64,000 nucleotides of DNA from positions 124,001 to 188,000 of the forward strand of contig JAFECJ010000002.1 in assembly GCA_018242205.1 (NCBI GenBank), read 5' to 3'. How positions within the stretch are numbered: the stretch's first letter is position 1; the number at the start of each line of letters is the position of its first letter. The notes below the pieces were generated by a model. The model was not told the origin of the DNA. It saw nothing but the letters and a program-made list of their open reading frames with translations, and ran no database searches. Shown in pieces: positions 21,755 to 32,583 of the stretch. This DNA is from Pseudomonadota bacterium. GTDB lineage: Bacteria > Pseudomonadota > Alphaproteobacteria > Rhizobiales > Xanthobacteraceae. A program made the position numbers and the translations under genes.

Positions 21755-22772
21755 GCGCCCGCACCGTCTGGCGCTCCACCTGCATCGTAGCGTCCCGGAT
21801 GGCGCCTATCGCCGGGGCCTACTGTTTCTGCTGGGCGTCGGCCTGCCGTTCCTGGCGGGCGTCGTCTTGAACGATCCCGCCGGCGCGCTGCTCGGCGCCA
21901 TGACCGGCCTCATCCTGTCATTCGGCGACGACGACGGACAGCTTGCGCGCCGCTTGATCCTTCTCGTCACCATCGCCGGCGGTGTTGCGCTCGGCGGCGC
22001 CGTCGGCATCCTGCTGCATGGCTTTGCCTGGCCGATCTGGATCGTCTTTGCTGTTGCCACCTTCGCCAGCGGCTGGTTTCTCGGCGTCGGCAAGGCACAG
22101 ACTTTGTCGGCGCGCTTCGGCGCCATGGCGCTGGTCGTCACCAGCGGCGCGCCCGAATTTCATCCCGCCGAACTCGGCTTCGCTGTCGGCGCCGTGTTCT
22201 GCATCGCGGCGCTGCGCACGGTCGACCATCTCGTCTTCGGCCGGTTGGTGCAGCAGAAGCCGCGGCCGCGTCGCGTGCCGTCAGGCGGTTGGTTGCGCTT
22301 CGCAATGGCTTATGCCGCGGCCGCCTGTGGCAGTCTGGCAATCGGCATCACCGTCGACCCGAGCCGAGCACTGTGGGTGGTCGTGACGACGCTGGTCGTC
22401 ATGCAGCCGGACGCACGGGCGAGCTACGTCCTGATCGTCCAGCGTATTGCCGGCACTGTGCTCGGCGTCGTCGCGGCTTTTGCCATCACCAGATTTGTGC
22501 ATCCGCACGGCGCGCTCCTGGCGCTGGCGCTCGTCGTGGCGGCGCTCATTCCGCATCATCTGCAGAACCGCTACTGGCTGCATACCGCGCTGATCGCGCT
22601 CTTGGTGCTGTTGATCTACGATCTCGGCGCCACCGATCCGCGCATCGTCGCTGGCCTGTTCGTCGAGCGGCTGCAGGATGTGCTGCTCGGCGGCGGCATC
22701 GCTCTGATCGGCACACTGATCGCCTTTCCGCGCAATCCGCCGGAGGAACCGGCCGATCCCGTCAGCGGTTGA
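21729..22772 (+). CDS. FUSC-family membrane protein
   Basis: A 347-residue protein with two blocks of hydrophobic helices (about residues 25-150 and 185-335), each typical of half of the aromatic-acid exporter/FUSC family; the second repeats the pattern with DPSRALWVVVTTLVVMQPDARASYVLIVQRIAGTVLG-type residues. It lacks the large soluble domain of AaeB. Transport substrate unknown. Its 5' end overlaps the previous gene by 26 bases (ATG 21729); a second ATG at 21747 would reduce this to 8. It converges with tspO with an 11-base overlap. Confidence 0.8.
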   Translation: MAPAAAMPKRPHRLALHLHRSVPDGAYRRGLLFLLGVGLPFLAGVVLNDPAGALLGAMTGLILSFGDDDGQLARRLILLVTIAGGVALGGAVGILLHGFAWPIWIVFAVATFASGWFLGVGKAQTLSARFGAMALVVTSGAPEFHPAELGFAVGAVFCIAALRTVDHLVFGRLVQQKPRPRRVPSGGWLRFAMAYAAAACGSLAIGITVDPSRALWVVVTTLVVMQPDARASYVLIVQRIAGTVLGVVAAFAITRFVHPHGALLALALVVAALIPHHLQNRYWLHTALIALLVLLIYDLGATDPRIVAGLFVERLQDVLLGGGIALIGTLIAFPRNPPEEPADPVSG

Positions 22773-23259
22773 GCCACCAGACGGAAGCGTTGAGCAGCGT
22801 GGCAAAGCCGACCCAGAGAGCCAGCGGCGCGATAGCGACACCGGCGATCCGGTCGAGCCGGCGGAAGGCCGCGACCGTCGCGACAACGAGGATGAACTGC
22901 GGCACGATGTTGATGAGGCCGAGCAGCGGCGCGTGCGCGGCAAAGAACATCCACGACCACGCCGCGTTGAAAGCGAGTTGGGCGTAGAACAGCATCAAGG
23001 CCCGGCGTTTGACCGCCGAAGCCTCGAGGCGGTGGATGCGAAAAGCCGCGACTGCCATCAGCACGTAAAGCGTGGTCCAGACCGGCCCGAACACCCAATT
23101 CGGCGGATTGAACGGCGGCTTGGTCAGGCTCGCATACCACGGCGCCAAATTCGGGAATGTCGCGATCTGCCCAAGCAACGACGCGGCCACCACCGCGGCA
23201 ACTGGAATAACAAATGCCGGCCAGGACCGCGACGGTCCGACGCTGGTGCCTCCGATCAT
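22762..23259 (-). CDS. tspO: TspO/MBR family tryptophan-rich sensory protein
   Basis: A 165-residue membrane protein with five hydrophobic helices, including the conserved LTKPPFNPPNWVFGPVWTTLY segment and the Trp/Asn-rich helix FNAAWSWMFFAAH. Family members bind porphyrins and cholesterol-like ligands, and in Rhodobacter modulate oxygen- and light-dependent gene expression. The ATG at 23259 is chosen because the family starts there; longer upstream reading is in the pncC gene. It overlaps pncC by four bases (ATGA). Confidence 0.93.
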   Translation of the reverse strand: MIGGTSVGPSRSWPAFVIPVAAVVAASLLGQIATFPNLAPWYASLTKPPFNPPNWVFGPVWTTLYVLMAVAAFRIHRLEASAVKRRALMLFYAQLAFNAAWSWMFFAAHAPLLGLINIVPQFILVVATVAAFRRLDRIAGVAIAPLALWVGFATLLNASVWWLNR

Positions 23260-23747
23260 TGTTCCGCGATCTCCTTCAGCATCTCCAACGCCTGAATCAC
23301 GGATCGGCTCCGTACCGCATCGCGGCCGATATCGCCGTAGCGCTTGGCTGCGTGCATTGAGGTGCCATCGCGCGATACCGCGGCAAAATGGACAAGCCCG
23401 ACCGGCTTGTCGGCGGAGCCACCGCCGGGGCCGGCAATGCCGGTAATTGACACGGCAAGGTCGACATTGCATTTCGTCAGCACGCCGTTGGCCATCGCTT
23501 CGGCGGTCTGTCGGCTGACCGCGCCGTAGCGCTTCAGCGTCTCCAGCGGCACGCCCAGCATCTCGCGTTTGGCTTCATTCGAATAGGTGACGAAGCCGCG
23601 ATCGACGACATCGGACGAGCCGGCGATCGCGGTCAGCGCGCCGGCCACCAGGCCGCCGGTGCAGGATTCTGCCGTCGCCACCGTCAGGCCGCGCGCGCGG
23701 CAGGCCTCGAGCACGGCAATGGCGAGCGAGCGGGTGTCGTCATTCAT
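23256..23747 (-). CDS. pncC: Nicotinamide-nucleotide amidohydrolase (CinA C-terminal domain)
   Basis: Hydrolyses NMN to nicotinate mononucleotide, recycling pyridine nucleotides. The 163-residue single-domain protein has the hallmark TVATAESCTGGLVAGALT with the catalytic Ser, the GFVTYSNEAKREMLGV segment and SITGIAGPGGGSADKPVGLVHF. The N-terminal competence domain of full CinA is absent, as is usual for PncC. ATG at 23747 gives the family start. It lies between ispDF (17 bases upstream) and tspO, probably in one operon. Confidence 0.95.
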   Translation of the reverse strand: MNDDTRSLAIAVLEACRARGLTVATAESCTGGLVAGALTAIAGSSDVVDRGFVTYSNEAKREMLGVPLETLKRYGAVSRQTAEAMANGVLTKCNVDLAVSITGIAGPGGGSADKPVGLVHFAAVSRDGTSMHAAKRYGDIGRDAVRSRSVIQALEMLKEIAEQ

Positions 23748-23763
23748 GGCGCACTCCAATCCA

Positions 23764-24936
23764 TCAGGACCAAGGCAACCGCACCGTCGCCGTCGCATAG
23801 GCGGCAATGCCTTCGCGGCGGCCGGTAAAGCCGAGCTGCTCGCTGGTCGTCGCCTTCACCGCGACGCGGCCGACGTCGATGCCGGCGATGCGCGCAATGG
23901 TCTCGCGCATGGCGTCGCGGTGCGGGCCGATCTTCGGCGCCTCGCAGACGATGGTGAGATCGAGATGCGCGATGCGGCCGCCGCGCGCCGTGACGCGATC
24001 GCAGGCGAATTTGAGGAAGCGGTCGGACGCCGCGCCTTTCCACTGCGGATCGCTGGGCGGGAAATGCGAGCCGATATCGCCGTCGGCCAGCGCGCCGAGA
24101 ATGGCGTCGACCAGCGCATGCAGGCCGACATCGGCGTCGGAATGGCCGGTGAGGGCTTGGCTGTGCGGGATGCGCACGCCGCCGATCATCACATGGTCAC
24201 CAGGCCCGAATGCGTGGACGTCGATGCCGGTGCCGGTGCGCACATCGCTCAATGGGGAAAGCTGCATCGCTTCGGCGCGCACGAAGTCCTCCGGGTGGGT
24301 GATCTTGATATTTGCGCTCTCGCCGTCGAACACGCGCACCTGCATGCCGGCCCATTCGGCGATGGCGCCGTCATCGGTGAAATCGCTGCGGCCTTCGCGC
24401 GCGGCTCGGCGATGCGCTTCCAGGATCGGCGCGAAGGCGAAGGCCTGCGGCGTCTGAATCGCGCGCAAGCGGGTGCGGTCGAGGGTTTCGCCGACCCGGC
24501 CGAGATGATCGACGGTTTTGATCGTATCGGTGACCGCCAGGCCAGGGATCGCCGCGCCGGTCTCGACCGCCGCGTCAATAGCCCGGGCAATCAGGTCCCG
24601 GCTGGCGAAGGGACGGGCGGCGTCGTGGATGAGGACGAAGTCGGGCGCGTCGGTTGCCAGGGCCTCGAGCCCGGCGCGCACCGAAGCCTGGCGGGTTTCG
24701 CCGCCATGGACGGGCGCCTTGATGACCAGTCCTGCCGCTGCGTCTTGGTAGTGCGCCTCATCGCCGGCCCGGATGACCGTCTGAATGCTGTGGATCAGGC
24801 CACAGGCTGAAAAACGGGTGAGGCAGCGGCCGAGAACCGATTGGCCGCCAATCGGGCGGTATTGTTTTGCCAAATCATGGCTGCCCGCCCGTGTGCCACG
24901 GCCGGCCGCCACGATGACGGCTGCAATTTTCGCCAT
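23764..24936 (-). CDS. ispDF: Bifunctional MEP cytidylyltransferase / MECDP synthase
   Basis: Carries out the third and fifth steps of the non-mevalonate isoprenoid pathway. The 390-residue fusion has the IspD part at residues 1-230 ([13 protein letters not shown], the CTP-binding [19 protein letters not shown]) and the IspF part at about 232-390 ([19 protein letters not shown] with the zinc ligands, [37 protein letters not shown]). The fusion is known from alphaproteobacteria. The gene is divergent from dusB across a 180-224 base interval. Confidence 0.97.
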   Translation of the reverse strand: MAKIAAVIVAAGRGTRAGSHDLAKQYRPIGGQSVLGRCLTRFSACGLIHSIQTVIRAGDEAHYQDAAAGLVIKAPVHGGETRQASVRAGLEALATDAPDFVLIHDAARPFASRDLIARAIDAAVETGAAIPGLAVTDTIKTVDHLGRVGETLDRTRLRAIQTPQAFAFAPILEAHRRAAREGRSDFTDDGAIAEWAGMQVRVFDGESANIKITHPEDFVRAEAMQLSPLSDVRTGTGIDVHAFGPGDHVMIGGVRIPHSQALTGHSDADVGLHALVDAILGALADGDIGSHFPPSDPQWKGAASDRFLKFACDRVTARGGRIAHLDLTIVCEAPKIGPHRDAMRETIARIAGIDVGRVAVKATTSEQLGFTGRREGIAAYATATVRLPWS

Positions 24937-25160
24937 AGTTTCGGGGTTCCTGGCGCGCTTCTCTGCCTAGGCTTTAGCGCGTTCGCGATGCTCTGCCAAA
25001 GCGCTATCTGAGGCAGCCCTGCGCGACTTTCGACGCTGTGCTGGCATTCCCCAGAGTAACGATATTGCGGTGCAGCACTTGCGCAGCTGGGGAAAATGGC
25101 TAAACTCTATGCAACATGCGGTATAGCCTAAATGCTAGGCAACACCCGATGCGGGGCGAT

Positions 25161-26186
25161 ATGAGCGAAGTTTATGCGGGCACGCTGGATATTGGCGGCG
25201 TCCGCACCACCAATCGGGTGATCCTGGCACCAATGTCCGGAATCACAGATGCGCCGTTTCGTCGGCTGGCCGAACGCCTGGGTGCCGGACTGGTGGTGTC
25301 CGAGATGACCGCCTGTGCCGGGCTGGCCGAGGGCCAGCGCGAAGCACGTGTGCGCAGTGCTGGTCATGGCGTCGCCACGCCTGTCGTTCAGCTCGCCGGT
25401 TGCGAGCCACGTTGGATGGGCGAGGGCGCGCGCATCGCCGAAGCCAATGGCGCGCGCATCATCGACATCAACATGGGCTGCCCGTCGAAGCAGGTGACCA
25501 ACGGCGCCTCGGGCTCGGCGCTGATGCGTGACCTCGACCACGCGCTGACGCTCATCGAAGCAACCGTCAGCGCCGTCGCCGTGCCGGTAACGCTGAAGAT
25601 GCGCCTCGGGTGGGATATCGACAGCATCAACGCGCCGGAGCTGGCGCGCCGCGCCGAAAACGCCGGCGTCAAAATGGTCACCGTGCATGGCCGCACACGT
25701 TGCCAGTTTTATACCGGCACGGCCGACTGGGCCGCCGTACGCGCGGTCAAGGAGGCGGTGACCGTGCCGGTCGTGGTCAACGGCGATGTGCGCTCCTATG
25801 ACGACGCGCTCGATGCGCTACGCATGTCCGGCGCCGACGCCGTCATGATCGGCCGCGCCGCGCAGGGCCGACCCTGGTTTCCAGGCCAGGTCGCAGCGTT
25901 CCTCGCCAGCGGCGCGCGTCCCGACGCGCCGCCGCTCGAAACGCAGCGCGACATGATCGATGCGCTTTATGCCGAACACATTGAACACCATGGCCTCTCC
26001 ATCGGCCGTCGCCATGCGCGCAAGCATCTCGGCTGGGCGCTGGACGTCGCCGCCGAGACGGCCGGCGTGTCGCCCGACCTGCTGAAGACGCATCGTAGCC
26101 GCGTGCTGACCAGCGAGCAGCCTGACGAGGCGCGCCGTCTGCTCACCGAAGCCTATGACGACTTTGCCTGGAGGGCGGCTGCATGA
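25161..26186 (+). CDS. dusB: tRNA dihydrouridine synthase
   Basis: FMN- and NADPH-dependent reduction of uridine in tRNA; the NifR3 protein of the nifR3-ntrB-ntrC operons. The 341-residue TIM-barrel protein has [20 protein letters not shown], the catalytic Cys in [14 protein letters not shown], and the [15 protein letters not shown] and [17 protein letters not shown] motifs. I prefer ATG 25161, preceded by GGGG; in-frame ATGs at 25116 and 25149 are possible. Its stop overlaps the ntrB start (ATGA), implying coupled translation. Confidence 0.94.
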   Translation: MSEVYAGTLDIGGVRTTNRVILAPMSGITDAPFRRLAERLGAGLVVSEMTACAGLAEGQREARVRSAGHGVATPVVQLAGCEPRWMGEGARIAEANGARIIDINMGCPSKQVTNGASGSALMRDLDHALTLIEATVSAVAVPVTLKMRLGWDIDSINAPELARRAENAGVKMVTVHGRTRCQFYTGTADWAAVRAVKEAVTVPVVVNGDVRSYDDALDALRMSGADAVMIGRAAQGRPWFPGQVAAFLASGARPDAPPLETQRDMIDALYAEHIEHHGLSIGRRHARKHLGWALDVAAETAGVSPDLLKTHRSRVLTSEQPDEARRLLTEAYDDFAWRAAA

Positions 26187-27343
26187 GCCCGGCGCAGGCC
26201 CAGCCAACGACGAGCGGACCTGTCACCATCACCGCCGATGCGATGCTCAACGCGTTGCCGCATCCGGTGATCATGATCGCGCCCGACGGCCACGTCGCCG
26301 ACGCCAATGTCGCGGCCGAGCAGTTCTTCGAATCCTCAATTCCGATGCTGCGCCGGAATTTCCTGCGCGATCTGGTGCCGTTCGGCTCGCCGCTGCTGAC
26401 GCTGGTCGAACAGGTGCGGCGCAGCGGCTCCGCGGTAAACGAATACAAGGTCGATCTCGCCACGCCGCGCAATCCCGGCGAACGGCTGGTCGATCTGCAT
26501 GTCGCGCCGGTGACGGAATATCCGGGCCATGTGCTGGTGATGCTGCAGGAGCGCACCATTGCCGACAAGATGGATCGCCAACTGACGCATCGCGGCGCCG
26601 CGCGCTCGGTGATCGCGCTCGCGGCCATGCTGGCGCATGAAATCAAGAACCCGCTGTCCGGCATCCGCGGTGCCGCGCAACTGCTCGAACAATCCGCCGC
26701 CGACGAGGACCGTCAGCTCACGACGTTGATCTGCGACGAAACCGACCGCATCGTGAAGCTGGTCGATCGCATGGAGATCTTCGGCGACGAGCGTCCGGTA
26801 GAGCGCGAGCCGGTCAACATCCACGTCATCCTCGATCACGTGAAAAGGCTGGCGCAATCCGGTTTTGCCCGCCATATCAAATTCGTCGAAGAGTACGACC
26901 CGTCGTTGCCACCGGTCCTGGCCAATCGCGACCAGCTCATCCAGGTCTTCCTCAACCTCGTCAAGAACGCCACCGAGGCGATCGGCGAGGAGGCGACCGA
27001 CGGCGAAATTCAGCTCACCACCGCCTTCCGCCCCGGCGTGCGCCTGGCCGTGCCAGGCACCAATGCGCGGGTGTCGCTGCCGCTCGAATTCTGCGTGCGC
27101 GACAACGGCCCCGGCGTGAGCGAAGACCTGATGCCGCATCTGTTCGATCCGTTCGTCACCACCAAGCCGACCGGCAGCGGTCTCGGCCTGGCGCTGGTGG
27201 CCAAGATCGTCGGGGATCACGGAGGCATCATCGAATGTGAATCGCAGCCGCGGCGGACCACCTTCCGTGTGTTGATGCCTGTCTATAACGGCGGCGGCGG
27301 GGTCGACGACACCGCTCCCGCAGCAGAACGCTCGAGGTCATAA
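26183..27343 (+). CDS. ntrB: Nitrogen regulation sensor kinase NtrB
   Basis: Phosphorylates or dephosphorylates NtrC in response to PII signalling. The 386-residue cytoplasmic protein has a PAS-type sensory region (residues 20-120), the phosphorylated His152 in [18 protein letters not shown], and an ATPase domain with the N box [23 protein letters not shown] and the GLGLALV G box. It overlaps dusB by four bases and precedes ntrC by three. Confidence 0.96.
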   Translation: MSPAQAQPTTSGPVTITADAMLNALPHPVIMIAPDGHVADANVAAEQFFESSIPMLRRNFLRDLVPFGSPLLTLVEQVRRSGSAVNEYKVDLATPRNPGERLVDLHVAPVTEYPGHVLVMLQERTIADKMDRQLTHRGAARSVIALAAMLAHEIKNPLSGIRGAAQLLEQSAADEDRQLTTLICDETDRIVKLVDRMEIFGDERPVEREPVNIHVILDHVKRLAQSGFARHIKFVEEYDPSLPPVLANRDQLIQVFLNLVKNATEAIGEEATDGEIQLTTAFRPGVRLAVPGTNARVSLPLEFCVRDNGPGVSEDLMPHLFDPFVTTKPTGSGLGLALVAKIVGDHGGIIECESQPRRTTFRVLMPVYNGGGGVDDTAPAAERSRS

Positions 27344-27346
27344 CCG

Positions 27347-28789
<1,443 letters not shown>

Positions 28790-28816
28790 CGTCGCGGCAT
28801 GACCTCTCCGTCCCGT

Positions 28817-28859
28817 GCCGCCGCACTGCGCCCCTAACCGGGGCTGACTGCGCGGCGGC
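28817..28859. terminator. GC-rich hairpin between convergent ntrC and aidA-like gene
   Basis: GCCGCCGC (28817-28824) pairs with GCGGCGGC (28852-28859), with an inner CCCC/GGGG pair. There is no T run on either strand. It lies between two convergent genes, so it could end both transcripts with help of Rho; this is only suggestive. Confidence 0.3.
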
Positions 28860-28893
28860 CACACTTGCGGGTTTCGGCCAGGTGCCGGTGTAA

Positions 28894-29415
28894 TCAGCCG
28901 GCAACCGTGATCTGCGGATCCCAAGCGTAATAGCCTTTCAGCACGGGCTGGCCGGTCGCCGGATCGCGCGTGTAAAGGGCGAACTGGACCTTGTAGTTCT
29001 CGGTACCCTTGGTGATCACGCTCGCCTGGTAGAACCAGAACACTTCGTCGACGATCTTGGCCGGCAGGACCGAGGTGGTCGAGTTCGGGATGACCGCCGA
29101 CTTGGTGAAGTTCTGGTAGTTGAATGCGCTCATCACCTGCGTGCCGCTGTACATGGGCATGCCGTAGAGCAGAACGGCGTCCTCGAAATTGTCGGACCCC
29201 GAGGTTGCGAAAGCACGCACCGTGTCGCCGACCAGCGCCGTGAAGCTCAAGTCGCCGGTGCCTTGGCCGGAATTGATGACCGTGCCGGTGGCGACCATGT
29301 AACCCATGTTATGGGCGATGCCGGTCGGGTTGTTCTGGTCCTTGCTTGGGTTGGGATAGGTTTTCTGCACGGTATCGGTGTCGATGGTGATTAGAATATT
29401 GATGGTCTTGCTCAT
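28894..29415 (-). CDS. AidA/PixA inclusion-body family protein (first paralog)
   Basis: A 173-residue soluble protein starting SKTINILITIDTDTVQKTYP, the classical beginning of the AidA/PixA family (phase-variable inclusion body protein of Xenorhabdus; quorum-sensing-regulated AidA of Ralstonia and Burkholderia). Later family landmarks are SGSDNFEDAVLLYGM, VDEVFWFYQASV and a C-terminal YYAWDPQITV. The molecular function of the family is unknown. GGAGGAG lies seven bases before the ATG. It overlaps the upstream paralog by four bases (ATGA) and is the second gene of the pair. Confidence 0.9.
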   Translation of the reverse strand: MSKTINILITIDTDTVQKTYPNPSKDQNNPTGIAHNMGYMVATGTVINSGQGTGDLSFTALVGDTVRAFATSGSDNFEDAVLLYGMPMYSGTQVMSAFNYQNFTKSAVIPNSTTSVLPAKIVDEVFWFYQASVITKGTENYKVQFALYTRDPATGQPVLKGYYAWDPQITVAG

Positions 29416-30017
29416 GATGCTCCTCCTTCGTTTGGTTCTTCAGACGGTTCAGTCAGCTTGACGGTGAGCGAGAAGTCCCACCGGTAGAGGCCGGCGAAGC
29501 TCGGCTGGCCGTGGTCGTCGCGGCCGTAAAGCGCGAGCAAGGCGGTGCAGGACTGCGTGCCATCGGCGACGATCGGCGCTTCCCAGAACCAGAATTCCTC
29601 GATGCTGCTGTCGTCGGCGAGCGTGAGCGGCGCATCGGCCGGCATCACCGACGGCTGCTCCAGGGCCACGAGGGCGAAGCCGCCGAGGACGTCGTCGCCG
29701 TCGCGCGGGTGCATGCCGGCGAGCAGAGCGGCGCCCTCGAAATTATTCGAGCCCGAGATCGCGTAGATGCGCACGCAATCGCCGGCACCCGCGATAACGG
29801 TGAGGACAGCCGGTTCAGCGCCGCGCAATTTTTCGCCGACGGTTCGAGCGGTCGTCGTCACGACAATCTGGGCCTCGCTGCCGATCAGCTGCGGTTTGGC
29901 GCTCGCGGCATCGCCGGCAGGCAAGGCATTGGCGGCAGGCTCACCAGCGGCGGTCGCGATGATGCTTTCGACATCGACCACGATGCAGACGTAAACGGCG
30001 CCGCCATCACTGGACAT
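29412..30017 (-). CDS. AidA/PixA family protein, divergent paralog
   Basis: A 201-residue relative of the next gene. It shares the same order of landmarks in altered form: VYVCIVVDVESII at the start, SGSNNFEGAALLAGM, IEEFWFWEAPIV, DDHGQPSFAGLYRWDFSLTV near the end. It carries an Ala-rich insertion after residue 25 and a Glu/Pro-rich tail. The ATG at 30017 is chosen because GGGAGGA stands six bases before it; the longer reading from 30092 would run into the promoter. Function unknown. The two paralogs form a translationally coupled operon between ntrC and ntrY. Confidence 0.82.
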   Translation of the reverse strand: MSSDGGAVYVCIVVDVESIIATAAGEPAANALPAGDAASAKPQLIGSEAQIVVTTTARTVGEKLRGAEPAVLTVIAGAGDCVRIYAISGSNNFEGAALLAGMHPRDGDDVLGGFALVALEQPSVMPADAPLTLADDSSIEEFWFWEAPIVADGTQSCTALLALYGRDDHGQPSFAGLYRWDFSLTVKLTEPSEEPNEGGAS

Positions 30018-30091
30018 TCGTTCCTCCCGACCGGTCGCCATCGGCCCGCACGTCCAAAGCCATCGTTGTGGCTGTGCGATTGGGAAATACA

Positions 30092-30120
30092 ACCTTAGAG
30101 AGCGTCCGAGAGGCGGTCAA
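30092..30120 (-). promoter_or_regulatory. Candidate housekeeping promoter of the AidA/PixA pair
   Basis: On the minus strand TTGACC (30120-30115) is followed after exactly 17 bases by TAAGGT (30097-30092). The -35 matches TTGACA at five of six positions, the -10 is weaker. The predicted leader to the start at 30017 would be about 65-70 bases. No lux-box-like dyad was seen nearby. Confidence 0.4.
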
Positions 30121-30254
30121 CTACCGAGGGTTGTTATACTCCATTACGGCGCGTGCCCCGGGCGCGGCGCGGCGCCAGACCGGGTTTTGACCACTGCCAT
30201 GCGGCGTCGTCGGCGGTATAAGGCTCGCCTTGCGCGGTCGCGGATGACCGGTCA

Positions 30255-31298
30255 ATGCGACAGGAGGCTGTCATTATCGAACTCGGACTCGATACATTCG
30301 GCGACATCACCGATTGTGACGACGGCAAACCGCTTCCCGCGGCGCAAGTGATCCGCAACCTGATCGACGAGGCGGTTCTGGCCGATGAGGCTGGTGTCGA
30401 TTTCATCGGCGTCGGCGAACATCATCGCGCCGATTTCGCCGTGTCATCGCCGGAGATGGTGCTGGCGACCATCGCCGGCCGCACCAAACACATCCGCCTC
30501 GGCTCGGCGGTGACGGTGCTGTCGTCGGACGATCCAATTCGCGTTTATCAGCGCTTCGCCACGCTCAACGCAGCTTCCAACGGTCGCGCCGAGGTCATAC
30601 TCGGCCGCGGCTCGTTCATCGAGTCGTTTCCGCTGTTCGGCTTCGATCTCAATAAATACGAAGAGCTGTTCAACGAGAAGCTCGACCTCTATGCCGCCGT
30701 GCTCACGCAGCAGCCCGTGACATGGCAAGGCGCGACGCGGCCGCCGCTAAACAACCAGAGCGTCCATCCCAAGCTCGACGCGCCGCTGACCACCTGGATC
30801 GGTGTCGGCGGCACGCCGGAGTCGGTGATGCGCGCTGCGCATTACGGCTTCCCGATGATGCTCGCGATCATCGGCGGCGATCCGAAGCGCTTTGCGCCCT
30901 ATGTCGATCTGTACAAGCGTGCGCTGGGCGAGATGCAGAAGCCGCAACTGCCCATCGGCGTGCATTCGCACGGCTACATCGCAGCGACCGACGCGCAGGC
31001 GCGCGAAGAGCTGTTCGCTGACTATAAACGCATGCGCGACAAGATCGGCGCCGAGCGCGGCTGGCCGCCGTTCGGCAAAAGTGAATTCGAGCGCGAGATC
31101 GAAGGCGGCTCGCTCTATGTCGGCTCGCCGGAAACGGTGGCGAAGAAGATCGCCGGCACGGTCAAGGCGCTGGGCGCGCAGCGCTTCGACATGAAGTATT
31201 CGGCCGGGCCCTTATCGCACGCCAAGATGATGCGCTGCATCGAGCTCTACGGCACCAAGGTGATGCCGCTGGTCCGCGAATTCTTCGCGTCGAGCTAA
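30255..31298 (+). CDS. LLM-class flavin-dependent oxidoreductase (luciferase-like)
   Basis: A 347-residue luciferase-like monooxygenase family protein: IELGLDTFGDITDCDDGK at the start, VDFIGVGEHHRADFAVSSPE with the flavin-site His residues, and LGSAVTVLSSDDPIRVYQRFATL. Oxidises an unknown substrate with FMNH2 or F420-like cofactors; this subgroup is FMN-type by genome context. The start is uncertain: ATG 30255 is in frame, but AGGAGG at 30262-30267 lies downstream of it and five bases before an ATT at 30273, exactly where the conserved protein begins. Confidence 0.88.
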   Translation: MRQEAVIIELGLDTFGDITDCDDGKPLPAAQVIRNLIDEAVLADEAGVDFIGVGEHHRADFAVSSPEMVLATIAGRTKHIRLGSAVTVLSSDDPIRVYQRFATLNAASNGRAEVILGRGSFIESFPLFGFDLNKYEELFNEKLDLYAAVLTQQPVTWQGATRPPLNNQSVHPKLDAPLTTWIGVGGTPESVMRAAHYGFPMMLAIIGGDPKRFAPYVDLYKRALGEMQKPQLPIGVHSHGYIAATDAQAREELFADYKRMRDKIGAERGWPPFGKSEFEREIEGGSLYVGSPETVAKKIAGTVKALGAQRFDMKYSAGPLSHAKMMRCIELYGTKVMPLVREFFASS

Positions 31299-32317
31299 TT
31301 TAGATTTTGGCGCAGAAAGTTGACGATCTCAGTTTCGACCTGGCGATGAATCGCAACGCGGTCGACGCCGGGGGCGTCTTTGCAGACCGCAGGTGATTCC
31401 GCCGCCAGCGCGGGTGAACACGGCGCGGCAAAAATGAAATGGCCGCCGGGGATCGTGATCAACCGCGGCGACGCGGGCAAAGCTTGCGCCACGTTGATGA
31501 TATTGCCCTCGGCCTGAAGATCGCTCTGTGCAGGGCGAAACAAAAGAGTGGGCATGGTGACGGATATCAGGCCGGCGGCGTCGAAGACAGCACCAAGTGG
31601 ATCAAGCAAAACGAGCGCTTTGACCCGCAGTGAATTCTGAAACGTCGATCCGTCGGGGCTCATGGGCGGCAGGTTGGGCGGCACTCCGTCGCAGGCTTTG
31701 GGATCATCGGTTCGATTGCGGCAGTAGACGGACCAATGCGCAAGATCTGGATGGGCGCCGGCGGCGATCAGGGCAACCGCGCCACCGAAAGAGAAGCCCA
31801 TCACCGCGAGGCGGTTGCGATCGGCCTCGTTGGAAAAGCGCGGGTCGCCGAGAAAGCTGTCGAGCGCCTTGCGAAGCTGTCGAGGGCGCACCTTGAGTGC
31901 TGGCCGGGTGCCCGGATGGAATGGCGCGACAACGATGAAGCCCTGCCGCGCGAGCGATGTGATGATGTCGTGGCTGAGCAGCGGCGTGCCGCCGCTCCGC
32001 CCGTTACCGTGAGAGAACAGGACAACGGGGAACGGACCGGCCTTGGCAATGGCAGCGTCGCGACTGGCGGCCAAGGTGAAAGGACCGACATGCACGGACA
32101 CTTCGGGCTGGTCGGTCGGATAAGCGATCAAGACATCGAACGGGGTTGTGTCCTGGATGGTGATGCGCGTGAAGGCCGCATTGAACTGGCGCGGCGCGGC
32201 GCCGATCGACGTGGGGTGGCTTACGAGAAGGGCGATCGCAGCGAGGCAGGCAAGGAGAATTGGGGAGTTGCGGCCATGCCCGACCGGGATGACTTTCGGC
32301 GCGGCGAGCAGTCGCAT
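31295..32317 (-). CDS. Secreted alpha/beta hydrolase (dienelactone-hydrolase/acetylhydrolase-like)
   Basis: A 340-residue protein with an N-terminal export signal (basic start, hydrophobic core ILLACLAAIALLVS about residues 20-35, then AA before PRQF). The mature part is an alpha/beta hydrolase: oxyanion region FPVVLFSHGNGRSG, nucleophile Ser in VMGFSFGGAVAL, acid residue region LVLLDPLGAVFD, and a terminal His in IPGGHFIFAAP. It resembles predicted dienelactone hydrolases and PAF-acetylhydrolase-like lipases. Start at ATG 32317 with AGGA seven bases upstream. Convergent with the flavin oxidoreductase gene, overlapping its stop. Confidence 0.82.
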   Translation of the reverse strand: MRLLAAPKVIPVGHGRNSPILLACLAAIALLVSHPTSIGAAPRQFNAAFTRITIQDTTPFDVLIAYPTDQPEVSVHVGPFTLAASRDAAIAKAGPFPVVLFSHGNGRSGGTPLLSHDIITSLARQGFIVVAPFHPGTRPALKVRPRQLRKALDSFLGDPRFSNEADRNRLAVMGFSFGGAVALIAAGAHPDLAHWSVYCRNRTDDPKACDGVPPNLPPMSPDGSTFQNSLRVKALVLLDPLGAVFDAAGLISVTMPTLLFRPAQSDLQAEGNIINVAQALPASPRLITIPGGHFIFAAPCSPALAAESPAVCKDAPGVDRVAIHRQVETEIVNFLRQNLN

Positions 32318-32433
32318 GGCAGGTCCTGAGGAATACGGCGTGGCGCCATGAGCGTCATAACGCCGAAGCGCGACATTCGTTTGTATCGCTGGCTGCAAGG
32401 CGCTGTCCAACTTGTGGGCGGGGCGCCCCAGTC

Positions 32434-32464
32434 TTGTCGCAATTCGGCAACATTGTTGTATAAA
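32434..32464 (+). promoter_or_regulatory. Possible promoter upstream of ntrY
   Basis: TTGTCG at 32434-32439, 17 bases, then TGTATA (32457-32462) within an unusually AT-rich patch TTGTTGTATAAAAG. It is 120 bases before the ntrY start, in the 266-base gap after the divergent hydrolase. Matches to consensus are only moderate. Confidence 0.25.
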
Positions 32465-32583
32465 AGCATCAGTGCCGGCTTAGGATGCCCTCCGATTCCC
32501 TCCGGGTTTGCCTCCCCGGCGCGGCGCTCGCGCTGCTCCGCCTGACCGAATTCTGCCGATAGAACAGAAGCAAGACCGTCTGC

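Noticed and set aside
23587..24810. 407-residue plus-strand reading frame
   Set aside because: Antisense to pncC and ispDF, both with diagnostic motifs.
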